Notes under the pieces: generated by a model
What the model was told of the DNA's origin: nothing
Databases searched by the model: none
What the model saw: the letters and a program-made list of their open reading frames with translations, nothing else
Position numbers and translations under genes: made by a program
Assembly (NCBI GenBank): GCA_003246255.1
Contig: QKAX01000139.1
Span: forward strand, 1-43,214
Source of the DNA: Demequina lutea
GTDB lineage: Bacteria; Actinomycetota; Actinomycetes; Actinomycetales; Demequinaceae
Length of the DNA: 43,214 nucleotides
Reading direction: 5' to 3'
Shown here: one piece after another, positions 1 to 8,359 of the stretch
Position numbering within the stretch: position 1 is the stretch's first letter
Layout: each line of letters begins with the position of its first letter

Positions 1-525
1 CACATTGTCCTGCACGGCGGCCGTGAGGCCCGCGCCGGGCTCGATGCCCACGATGCGGTTGCCAAACTCGTCCGCGTTGGCGGCGAGGTCGGCAAGCGAG
101 TCGATGGGAGCGTCGGCGTTCACCGCGACGGTGAGCTTGGCGGAGTCGAACCACGCGCCCACCTCTTCGATGTCGCTACCGAACTGGTCGAGGTAGGACG
201 CGTGCGTGGCGGGCAGCCACACGTCGGTCACCAGGTCGTAGTCGCCATCGGCGAGGGCCTGGAAGGTGGGAGCCGGGTCGGCGTACTCGAGGGACACGTT
301 GTAGCCCTTGTCCTCGAGGATGTGCTGCCACAGCAGCGACGACGCCACGGCCTCGTCCCAGCCGTTGAACACGCCGAGCGTGATGTCGCCGCCCGCGGCA
401 GCGGAGGTCTCGGAGGAGCCCGTGGTGGGCTCGGTGGTCGACTCGCCGGAACCCGACGAGCAGGCCGCGAGCGTGAGGCCCGCGGCAGCGGTCAGTGCGA
501 GAAGCGCTGAGGTGCGCATCTTCAT
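1..525 (-). CDS. proX: Glycine betaine/proline ABC transporter substrate-binding lipoprotein (C-terminus beyond window edge)
   Basis: Minus-strand frame MKMRTSALLALTAAAGLTLAACSSGSGES... (signal peptide with lipobox LAAC), then ITLGVFNGWDEAVASSLLWQHILEDKGYNVSLEYADPAPTFQALADGDYDLVTDVWLPATHASYL, typical of OpuAC-type binding proteins; next to proW/proV. Confidence 0.85.
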   Translation of the reverse strand, partial: MKMRTSALLALTAAAGLTLAACSSGSGESTTEPTTGSSETSAAAGGDITLGVFNGWDEAVASSLLWQHILEDKGYNVSLEYADPAPTFQALADGDYDLVTDVWLPATHASYLDQFGSDIEEVGAWFDSAKLTVAVNADAPIDSLADLAANADEFGNRIVGIEPGAGLTAAVQDNV

Positions 526-636
526 GATCGTTGTTCCTTTCCCAACGCTCGGAATCTCCGTGCGTCGTGAGCATTGCTGGCCTTTTCGGAGGGGCCGAAT
601 GCACGCAGCCTGGGGACAGGCCGCGAGGTCTGTGTG

Positions 637-1483
637 TTACGCGTCGGCCTTCTTGGTCGACCGCAGTTTCTTGAGAAGGTGCAAGCCGCGCTTCTGGCCG
701 AACGCTCCGGTGAAGCGGTCGAGCATGATCGCGAGGATCACCACGGCGAGGCCCGCCTCGTAGCCGAGGGGCTTGTTGTACGCCGACAGCGCGCGCGTCA
801 CCTCGCCACCGAGGCCGCCGGCGCCGACGAAGCCGGCGATAACGACCATCGACAGCGACAGCATGATGATCTGGTTGACGCCGGCCATGATGGACGGCAT
901 GGCGAGCGGCAGCTGGACCTGACGCAGGATGCGGCCGGGGGAGGCGCCGAAGGCCTGGCCGGCCTCCACCACTTCCTTGTCCACACCGCGGATGCCCAGC
1001 TCCGTGAGGCGCACGCCGGGGGCGAGCGCGAACAGGATCGTGGCGAAGATGCCGGGCGCCACGCCGATGCGGAACAGCGCGATCGCGGGCAGCAGGTACA
1101 CCAGCGCGGGCATGGTCTGCAGGAAGTCGAGGATCGGCTTGACGATTGCCGACACGACCGATGATCGCGCCGCCCAGATGCCCACCGGCACCGACACGAC
1201 GATCGCGAGGAACGCCGCGACGATCACGAGCGACGTTCACCGAGACGATGAACAGCAGGCCAAGCGCGGTGCCGACGGCAAACTTCCAGCCGCGCGCGAA
1301 CAGTGCCGCGATGGCGAGCACCACGATGACGACGGCCTCGGGGGGTGTGGTGAACAGCCAGTCCACCGCGTTGTAGAGGCCCAGGAAGATGGCCTTGAGG
1401 AAGTCGAAGAACCACGAACCGTAGTGCGCGATCCACTCCACGGCGGCGTCGATGCCCTGACCAAAGTTGATGCGGAAATCCAT
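637..1483 (-). pseudogene. proW: Glycine betaine/proline ABC transporter permease, reading frame disrupted near 1225-1245
   Basis: N-terminal part (MDFRINFGQGIDAAVEWIAHYGSWFFDFLKAIFLGLYNAVDWLF...LLFIVSVN) and C-terminal part (LVIVAAFLAIVVSVPVGIWAARS...GAGGLGGEVTRAL) lie in different frames; could be a true mutation or an assembly/sequencing error. Confidence 0.8.
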
Positions 1484-2778
1484 CACTTCACCTCCTTGGC
1501 GTCGATGGAACCCGTCTCGACGGCGGCCTCCAGGGCCTGCGTGACCACCTCGGCGGGCAGGGGGTCGGGGCGCGGGGAGGCCTGGGCCGCGGCGTCGGCG
1601 TCGCCGCCGAGCGTCGCGAGCAGCGTCACGCGAGGCACGACCCCCACGAGGCGGTTCTTCTCGTCCACGACGCCCAGGGGCAGCGCGGACTCGATCGCGG
1701 GGATCAGGATGTCCGCCACCGCGGTGTCCTTGGCGACCGCGCCGTGATCCTCGCGGACCAGGCCGTCCAGCGAGGTGACGCCCTTGCGCACGGCATCCAG
1801 CGCGTCGCGATCGGTGATCCAGCCCAGCAGCGAGCGGCTGCGGTTGACCACGTAGACGGCGCTCAGCTGCTCGTCGCGCATGATCTTGAGTGCTCCGTGG
1901 GGGCCCGACGAGGGGTACGCCACCGCGCGCGGCTTGCGCATGACCGACTCGGCCGTCAGCACGCGGGTGCGGTCAACGTCCTGCACAAACTGCTCCACGT
2001 ACTCGTTCGCGGGGTCCGTGAGGATCTGCTCGGGGGAGCCGATCTGCACAATGCGACCGTCGCGCATCACGGCGATGCGGTCGCCCAGGAACATGGCCTC
2101 GTTGAGGTCGTGCGTGATGAAGATGATGGTCTTGCCGAGTGTTGCTTGGAGCTCGAGCAGCTGCTCCTGCATCTCGCGACGGATCAGCGGATCGAGCGCT
2201 GAGAACGCCTCGTCCATGAGGAGCACATCCGTGTCGGCTGCAAGCGCTCGGGCCAGACCCACGCGCTGCTGCATGCCGCCTGAGAGCTCGCTCGGGAGCT
2301 TGCCCTCCCAGCCGGCGAGGCCGACCACCTGGGTCACCTCGCGAGCCTTCGCCTCGCGCTCCTCGCGGGGCATGCCCTGGATCTCGAGGCCGTAGGCCAC
2401 GTTGTCCAGCACTGTGCGGTGGGGGAGCAGCGCGAAGTGCTGGAAGACCATGGACACGCGCTTGCGGCGAATCTCGCGCAGCTTCTTGTCGGAGATGTCG
2501 GTGATCTGGTCGCCGCCGATGTGGACGGAGCCGGCTGTCGCCTCGTGCAGGCCGTTGAGCATGCGGATCAGCGTGGACTTGCCGGAGCCGGAGAGCCCCA
2601 TGACCACGAAGATCTCGCCCTTGTTGACCTCAAAGGACACGTCGATCACGGCGGCCGTCGTGCCGGACCCCAGCTTGTCGCGGGGAGTGCCCTTCTTCAA
2701 CTTGTTGACGGCGGATTCGGTATTGCGTCCGAAGACCTTAAACAGGCCGTCGGCGCGCACGGCGATGGTGTCGCTCAC
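1483..2778 (-). CDS. proV: Glycine betaine/proline ABC transporter ATP-binding protein with C-terminal CBS-like region
   Basis: Walker A GLSGSGKST, signature ELSGGMQQRVGLARALA, Walker B VLLMDEAFSALDPLIRREMQ; GTG start at 2778 with GAGGAAAG SD; TGATG overlap with proW. Confidence 0.9.
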   Translation of the reverse strand: MSDTIAVRADGLFKVFGRNTESAVNKLKKGTPRDKLGSGTTAAVIDVSFEVNKGEIFVVMGLSGSGKSTLIRMLNGLHEATAGSVHIGGDQITDISDKKLREIRRKRVSMVFQHFALLPHRTVLDNVAYGLEIQGMPREEREAKAREVTQVVGLAGWEGKLPSELSGGMQQRVGLARALAADTDVLLMDEAFSALDPLIRREMQEQLLELQATLGKTIIFITHDLNEAMFLGDRIAVMRDGRIVQIGSPEQILTDPANEYVEQFVQDVDRTRVLTAESVMRKPRAVAYPSSGPHGALKIMRDEQLSAVYVVNRSRSLLGWITDRDALDAVRKGVTSLDGLVREDHGAVAKDTAVADILIPAIESALPLGVVDEKNRLVGVVPRVTLLATLGGDADAAAQASPRPDPLPAEVVTQALEAAVETGSIDAKEVK

Positions 2779-3049
2779 GTCTTTCCTCAGCGGCCCCCAA
2801 GCGGGCAGGGGCATGTCACGGCCTCGACCACACGAGGACTCGCAGCCGTCGGACGGCAATCACGGGCCAGCGGGCACCACATCCGGTGGCGCACTCACAT
2901 GCGGCCTTTTGGCACCACACTCACGAGGGGCGGCGACCTGAGGCCTGGGCTTGTCGTTGACGCTCGGGACACGCAGGCGCGTCGCCGGAGCGGCCTCTCG
3001 ACCGTACCAAGGATTGGCAACGACCACAAGGCCAAGAGCAAAGGAGTGG

Positions 3050-3069
3050 TAAAACTCGCTGTTAGCGAG
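3050..3069 (-). terminator. Likely intrinsic terminator of tesB
   Basis: Minus strand reads CTCGCT-AAC-AGCGAG-TTTTA: 6-bp stem followed by a short T tract; the tesB TAA stop (3062-3064) lies inside the hairpin. Confidence 0.6.
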
Positions 3070-3955
3070 CCGATTCCAGGTGGGGCATGCGCAGCATGCC
3101 CTCCTGCGCCACGGAGGCCACGAGGCGGCCATCCTCGGCGAAGACCCACGCCCCCGTGAGGCCCCTGCCGCCCTGCGCTGTGGTGGCGTCCTGCACAAAA
3201 AGGAGCCACTCGTCGGCGCGGGCGGGGCGGTGCCACCAGATGGCGTGATCCAGGCTTGCGAAGCTCATGTTGGGCGTGGCCCACGAGGCGCCGTGGCGGC
3301 GCAGCGCGGGCTCAAGGATCACCTGGTCGGAGCCGAACGCAATGAGCGCGCGGTGCACAAGGTCGCTCGCCTCGATGGGCTGGCGGACCCTCATCCAGGC
3401 GGTCTGATAGGCCTTGGGTGCGGCATCGGGCTTGACAAAGATCGAACCCTCGACGTGACGCACGTCGAACGGCGCCGACTCAAGCCAGAAATCGGCGGTG
3501 GGGTGGCCCGCGAACGGGGCGAGGATGTCGACGCCAGACGGCAGCTCATCGGGCCGCGGCACCTCGGGCATGACCACCTGGTGCTCGGGTCCGGCCTGTG
3601 GCAGCTGGAACGAGGCGATCACGGACAGGATGGGTGCGCCGCCCTGGAGCGCGTGCGTGCGACGGGCAGTGAACGAGCGGCCGTCGCGTAGCAGCTCTAC
3701 CTCGAACGTGATGGGCTTGGACGCGTCGCCGGGCCGCAGGAAGTAGCCGTGCATCGAGTGCACGGCGTGCGCCTCGTCCACGGTGAGGCCCGCGGCGAGC
3801 ACCGCCTGCGACAACACCTGGCCGCCAAAGACTCGTCCGCCGGGCATGGGCAGCGAGTCGCCCTCGAACGTGGTGTCGCCAAGGCGGCGCAGATCCAGCG
3901 CCCCCATTCCTGCCCCAACGGCGGTCTCAGCCCAGGTGTCTTCGAGGTGCTCCAT
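3062..3955 (-). CDS. tesB: Acyl-CoA thioesterase II (TesB-like, double hotdog)
   Basis: MEHLEDTW...GRVFGGQVLSQAVLAAGLTVDEAHAVHSMHGYFLRPGDASKPITFEVELLRDGRSFTARR is TesB-typical. Confidence 0.9.
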   Translation of the reverse strand: MEHLEDTWAETAVGAGMGALDLRRLGDTTFEGDSLPMPGGRVFGGQVLSQAVLAAGLTVDEAHAVHSMHGYFLRPGDASKPITFEVELLRDGRSFTARRTHALQGGAPILSVIASFQLPQAGPEHQVVMPEVPRPDELPSGVDILAPFAGHPTADFWLESAPFDVRHVEGSIFVKPDAAPKAYQTAWMRVRQPIEASDLVHRALIAFGSDQVILEPALRRHGASWATPNMSFASLDHAIWWHRPARADEWLLFVQDATTAQGGRGLTGAWVFAEDGRLVASVAQEGMLRMPHLESAR

Positions 3956-3998
3956 GGTCTGAGGCTATCCCGAGGCGAGCCCTGCGGGGCAAGCGGAA

Positions 3999-4397
3999 CT
4001 AGCTGCCGGGCGTCGGCTCGAACGAATTGATGAGGGAGTGCGCCGCGCGCTCGAGGTAGTCGAGCAGTGTCGACTCGTGCAGCGGGGCGAGGCCCTGCGC
4101 TCGCACCGCCTCGCTCATGAGTGCGTACCAGTGGTCACGCGCGTCGGGATTGACCAGGAAGGCCGCGTGACGCATGCGCAAACGGGGATGCCCGCGCTGC
4201 TCCGAGTACGTCGCGGGCCCGCCCCAGTACTGCTCCAGGAACATCGTGAGGCGCTGCACCGCGCCCTCCATGTCGTGCGCCGGGTACATCGGCTTGAGGA
4301 CTGGGTCGGTCTCCACGCCGTCGTAGAAGCGGCGCACGATCGCCTCGAAGGTGGCGCGCCCGCCCACCTGCTCGTAGAACGTAGGGGTCTCGGTCAC
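3999..4397 (-). CDS. glbO: Truncated haemoglobin (group II/GlbO-like)
   Basis: [39 protein letters not shown]...[31 protein letters not shown] start overlaps the mscS stop (GTGA). Confidence 0.87.
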   Translation of the reverse strand: MTETPTFYEQVGGRATFEAIVRRFYDGVETDPVLKPMYPAHDMEGAVQRLTMFLEQYWGGPATYSEQRGHPRLRMRHAAFLVNPDARDHWYALMSEAVRAQGLAPLHESTLLDYLERAAHSLINSFEPTPGS

Positions 4398-5398
4398 GAC
4401 GTCGATTCTCCACCCTGCGCGCCGCGCTTGGCGGGGTGCGTCTCGTCCAGGTACAGCGTGTGGTCGGGCACGGCCATGCGGATGCCGCGCTCGGCAAAGA
4501 TGCGGCGCATCTCGTGGCGCACGGCGCGCATCACCGTCCACTGCGAGGTGGGCGTGACCTGCGCGAGCAGGCGCACCACCACGGCGTCGTAGTCGAAGGC
4601 CTCGATGCCGGGCACCTCCGGATCGGCGAGGATCGCCGCATCCACGGCCTCGTCGGCCGCTCGTGCCGCCGCCACGGCATCGAGCATGGCCTGCCGCGCG
4701 GTCTCCAAGTCGGTGTCGTAGTCGAGGCGCACCTCGATGAGCGCGCGTGACCACAGCTTGGTGCGGTTGCCCACGGCGGTGATCTCGCCATTGGGGACGT
4801 ACCAGACGGTGCCGTCGAGCGAGCGCAGGCGCGTGCTGCGAAGACCCACCTCCTCGACGGTCCCCGAGGCTGCACCGAGGTCCACCACGTCGCCCACGCC
4901 GTACTGATCCTCCACAAGCATGAAGAGCCCGGCCAGGAGATCCTTCACCAGCGACTGCGCGCCAAAGCCCAGCGCCACGCCCACGATGCCGGCCGACGCC
5001 AGTAGCGGGGCCACCGGCAGGCCAACGAGGTCAAGCAGCATCACGACGAGCACGGCGAGCACCACCACCGCGAGCGCGGAGTTCAGCACCGCTCGGATCG
5101 TGTTGGATCGCTGCGCCCGGCGAGCGAGCGCGAGCCGCAGCTCCTGCGAGTCGATAGGGGGGATGGTGAAGTTTGTGCGTTCAAGGGCGCGCCGGGCCTT
5201 CCGGCTGAACGGCATGCCCTGCTCGATCGAGCGTGCGATCGCGCGCGTGACCAGGCGACCGATGATCCACAGCAGCAACCCGCCCAGCAGGATGAAGCCG
5301 GCACGCACAGCAGTGCCCCACGCGGTGTCGAACCATGAGATCACAGCGCTGGTGTCGGATGTGCCGGTAGCCGCGATCAGAAACTGATGGGAGAGCAT
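4394..5398 (-). CDS. MscS-family mechanosensitive ion channel
   Basis: N-terminal TM helices; [44 protein letters not shown]...[11 protein letters not shown] is the MscS pore/beta-domain motif. Confidence 0.9.
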   Translation of the reverse strand: MLSHQFLIAATGTSDTSAVISWFDTAWGTAVRAGFILLGGLLLWIIGRLVTRAIARSIEQGMPFSRKARRALERTNFTIPPIDSQELRLALARRAQRSNTIRAVLNSALAVVVLAVLVVMLLDLVGLPVAPLLASAGIVGVALGFGAQSLVKDLLAGLFMLVEDQYGVGDVVDLGAASGTVEEVGLRSTRLRSLDGTVWYVPNGEITAVGNRTKLWSRALIEVRLDYDTDLETARQAMLDAVAAARAADEAVDAAILADPEVPGIEAFDYDAVVVRLLAQVTPTSQWTVMRAVRHEMRRIFAERGIRMAVPDHTLYLDETHPAKRGAQGGESTS

Positions 5399-5463
5399 TT
5401 CTCCAGCGTAATCGCCGGGCGAAGACCCCCGACAATCCTGGCCGATGCTGGCAGGATGGGAGC

Positions 5464-7593
5464 GTGACTGACGACGCCAACGCCCAGCCCCCCTCGGAGG
5501 CTCTCCTCACGCTCGCGCGAGCGTGCGGCGTGGCCACCGATGTGCACCTGATCGACGGCACCCATGTGGTGGTGTCCCGCGCTGCCATGGTGGCCGCGCT
5601 CGCGGCGATGGGCATCTCGGCGCAGACCGACGAGCAGTGCTGGGCGTCCCTTCACGATCTCGAGGACTACCTGTGGAAGCGCATCGTGCCTCCGGTCACT
5701 GTGATGCGCCAGGGCGGTGCGCGCGACATCCCCGTGCACGTGCCGCACGGCTCTCCCGTCGCGGCGCGCCTGCGCCTTGAGCAGGGCGGCGACATCACGC
5801 TCGCGCAGGTGGATCAGTACTGGGAGCCACGCGCGATCGACGGCGCCCACGTGGGTCGCGCGACCTTCAGGCTTCCCGAGGATCTCCCGCTGGGCTGGCA
5901 CGTCGTCGAGGCCGCGTTCCCGGGATCGCGGGGTCGCGGTTACGTGGTCGTCACCCCCGATCGCCTCGCCGAGTCCCACGCGCTGCAGACGCGGCGCCCG
6001 TGGGGCTTCATGACCCAGCTGTACTCGTTGCGCTCCGCCCGATCCTGGGGCATCGGCGACCTGGGCGACCTGGCGGACCTGTGCTCCCTGTCGCGCATCC
6101 GCGCGGGCGCAGACTTTGTGCTCATCAACCCGCTGCACGCGAACGAGGCCGTGCCGCCGCTCAGCGACTCGCCTTACCTCCCCTCGTCGCGCCGATTCCT
6201 GGCCCCGATGTACATCCGGGTCGAGGACATCCCCGAGGTCGCGTACGTGCCGTCGCAGCAGCGAGCGGTTCTTGAATGGGAGTTCGAGCGACCGAGCCGC
6301 GTCAACGGCACTGCGGACCTCCTGAACCGCGATGAGGCGTGGCGCGCCAAGCGTGCGGCGCTTGAGCAGATCTACGAGGCGCCCCGCTCGCAGGGGCGCG
6401 AGGCGCAGTTCGAGGCCTTCTGCGTGCGCGAGGGCAAGGCGCTCGAGGACTATGCGACGTGGGCGGCTATCGCCGAGGAGTTCGAGGGCCAGGAGTGGCC
6501 CGCTGATCTGGAGACCGCCTCGTCGCCGGGCGTTCCGGAATGGCGAGACGCGCACTCCGAGCGCATCGTGTTCCATGCGTGGATGCAGTGGATCGCGGAC
6601 GAGCAGGCCTCGGCCGCCCAGGCTGCTGCCAAGCAGGCCGGCATGGAGATTGGCATCATCACGGATCTGGCCGTGGGCGTGCACCCCGAGGGGGCCGACG
6701 CGTGGAGCCTTCACCGCGTTTTGGCTCAGGGCATGAGCGTGGGTGCCCCGCCGGATGCGTTCAACCCGGCCGGCCAGAACTGGTCGCAGCCGCCGTGGCA
6801 GCCCCGAGCCCTCGAGGCCTCCGCCTACCTGCCGTTCCGCGACGTGGTGAGGGCGGCAGTGCGTCACGCAGGCGCTGTGCGCATCGACCACATCCTCGGC
6901 ATGTTCCGGCAGTGGTGGATTCCTGATGGTCACGGGGCGGGCGATGGCACGTACGTGCAGTTCGACTTCGAGTCGCTTGTGGGCATCATCGTGCTGGAGG
7001 CGCACCGAGCCGGGGCGATGGTCATCGGCGAGGACCTTGGCACGGTGGAGCCGTGGGTGCGCGACTACCTGCGCTCGCGAGGCGTCTTGGGGACGTCGGT
7101 GCTGTGGTTCGAGCGCGAACACGGCGGTGGCTTCACCGCCCCCGAGCACTACCGACGCGAGACCCTGGCCACCGTCACCACTCATGATCTGCCCACGACG
7201 GCGCAGATGCTCGTGGGCGAGCAGGTGGACCTGCGGGCCGAGTTGGGTCTACTCACCGACGTGGAGGGCGCGCGCGAGGAGGCCAGACGCGAACTCGAGG
7301 CGCTGCGTGGGCTCATGCAGGCGCGTGGGCTGCTCGTTCCTGACTACAACGATGAGGACCTGATCGCGGCCGCGCACAAGCTTGTGCTCAGCTCGCCGGC
7401 GCTCCTCACTGGCGTGGCGCTGACTGACGCTGTGGGAGACATGCGCGCGCAGAATGTGCCCGGCACGTTCCTCGAGTACCCCAATTGGCGCATCCCGCTG
7501 ACTGACCGCAATGGCGAGCCTGTGCTGCTGGATGACCTGTTCGATCATCCGCGCATGCAGCGCCTCGTCGCAGCGATTCGCTCCGTTCGGTAG
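5464..7593 (+). CDS. malQ: 4-alpha-glucanotransferase (amylomaltase)
   Basis: PWGFMTQLYSLRSARSWGIGDLGDL, SPYLPSSRRFLAPMYI, IGIITDLAVGV, RIDHILGMFRQWWIP, GEDLGTVEPWVRDYL, TTHDLPTTAQM motifs. Confidence 0.93.
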   Translation: MTDDANAQPPSEALLTLARACGVATDVHLIDGTHVVVSRAAMVAALAAMGISAQTDEQCWASLHDLEDYLWKRIVPPVTVMRQGGARDIPVHVPHGSPVAARLRLEQGGDITLAQVDQYWEPRAIDGAHVGRATFRLPEDLPLGWHVVEAAFPGSRGRGYVVVTPDRLAESHALQTRRPWGFMTQLYSLRSARSWGIGDLGDLADLCSLSRIRAGADFVLINPLHANEAVPPLSDSPYLPSSRRFLAPMYIRVEDIPEVAYVPSQQRAVLEWEFERPSRVNGTADLLNRDEAWRAKRAALEQIYEAPRSQGREAQFEAFCVREGKALEDYATWAAIAEEFEGQEWPADLETASSPGVPEWRDAHSERIVFHAWMQWIADEQASAAQAAAKQAGMEIGIITDLAVGVHPEGADAWSLHRVLAQGMSVGAPPDAFNPAGQNWSQPPWQPRALEASAYLPFRDVVRAAVRHAGAVRIDHILGMFRQWWIPDGHGAGDGTYVQFDFESLVGIIVLEAHRAGAMVIGEDLGTVEPWVRDYLRSRGVLGTSVLWFEREHGGGFTAPEHYRRETLATVTTHDLPTTAQMLVGEQVDLRAELGLLTDVEGAREEARRELEALRGLMQARGLLVPDYNDEDLIAAAHKLVLSSPALLTGVALTDAVGDMRAQNVPGTFLEYPNWRIPLTDRNGEPVLLDDLFDHPRMQRLVAAIRSVR

Positions 7594-7595
7594 CG

Positions 7596-8327
7596 ATGCC
7601 CCACCGTCGCGCCCGGGCGCTCGCCGCAGCGGCGACCTTTGCGCTCGTCGCCGCGCTTGGCGCTAGCGCGGTGTGGGGGGCGGTGCCGCCGGGAGCGCTG
7701 GTGCCGCTACTCCTGGCGACGGCTGTCGTGGGGATGGTCGCGCAGTTTGCCCTGCTCTTTGCTGGATACTCGCCTGCCGTGGAGCGCGTTGCCGAGCAGC
7801 TCTCCGCCGATTCTGGCGCGGGATCGGCGAGATGGAGCGTGGGCGGGCGCGGCGAGTCGTCGGCGTTGACGGATGGCTTTGCGCTCGCCGCCGTGCCCGC
7901 CTCGGCTCCGATCCACGGCGCCACGCGGATGGCGAGGGTCACCATCTCGTTCGAGAGGGCGCGCATCGCTGGCCCCGTGCGGGTGCCGCTGACGGTGGTC
8001 TCGGTCGATGGGCCCAGTCTCAGGGGCGTGGTCGCGGCGTATCGGGGCACCGGAGGGAGGGACGCCTCGTTGGCGCGGTTTGCGGCCGATCTCGGGTCGC
8101 CTCGGAGGGTCGCGCGGCAGTGGACTGTGGCCGCTTCACGCGATGGCCTCGCGGCACTGCCCGGCATTGACGCGGCGCTCGAGGGCCTCTCGGAGTTTCC
8201 GCAGGCCGCGATCTGGTCGCGCGGGGCTTCGCGCCTTGTGATCCCCGGCCACGTGGTGCGGGCGTCCACTCTGCTCGCGCTCATCGCCGAGGCAGCGGAC
8301 ATGAACGGACGCGCAGCAACGCGCTAG
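7596..8327 (+). CDS. Hypothetical protein with N-terminal TM hairpin
   Basis: ATG two nt after the malQ stop; two hydrophobic stretches (ALAAAATFALVAALGASAVWGA; LVPLLLATAVVGMVAQFALLFAGY) then a soluble domain. Confidence 0.65.
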   Translation: MPHRRARALAAAATFALVAALGASAVWGAVPPGALVPLLLATAVVGMVAQFALLFAGYSPAVERVAEQLSADSGAGSARWSVGGRGESSALTDGFALAAVPASAPIHGATRMARVTISFERARIAGPVRVPLTVVSVDGPSLRGVVAAYRGTGGRDASLARFAADLGSPRRVARQWTVAASRDGLAALPGIDAALEGLSEFPQAAIWSRGASRLVIPGHVVRASTLLALIAEAADMNGRAATR

Positions 8328-8359
8328 GCGCTGCTGGCGTGCCCGCCCGCGCGCCGTGC

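Noticed and set aside
611-624. Small hairpin GCCTG-GGGA-CAGGC between proW and proX
   Set aside because: Short stem and no T tract; not enough to call a terminator or attenuator
5377-7185. 602-aa minus-strand ORF
   Set aside because: Antisense to malQ, low-complexity composition with no recognisable domain
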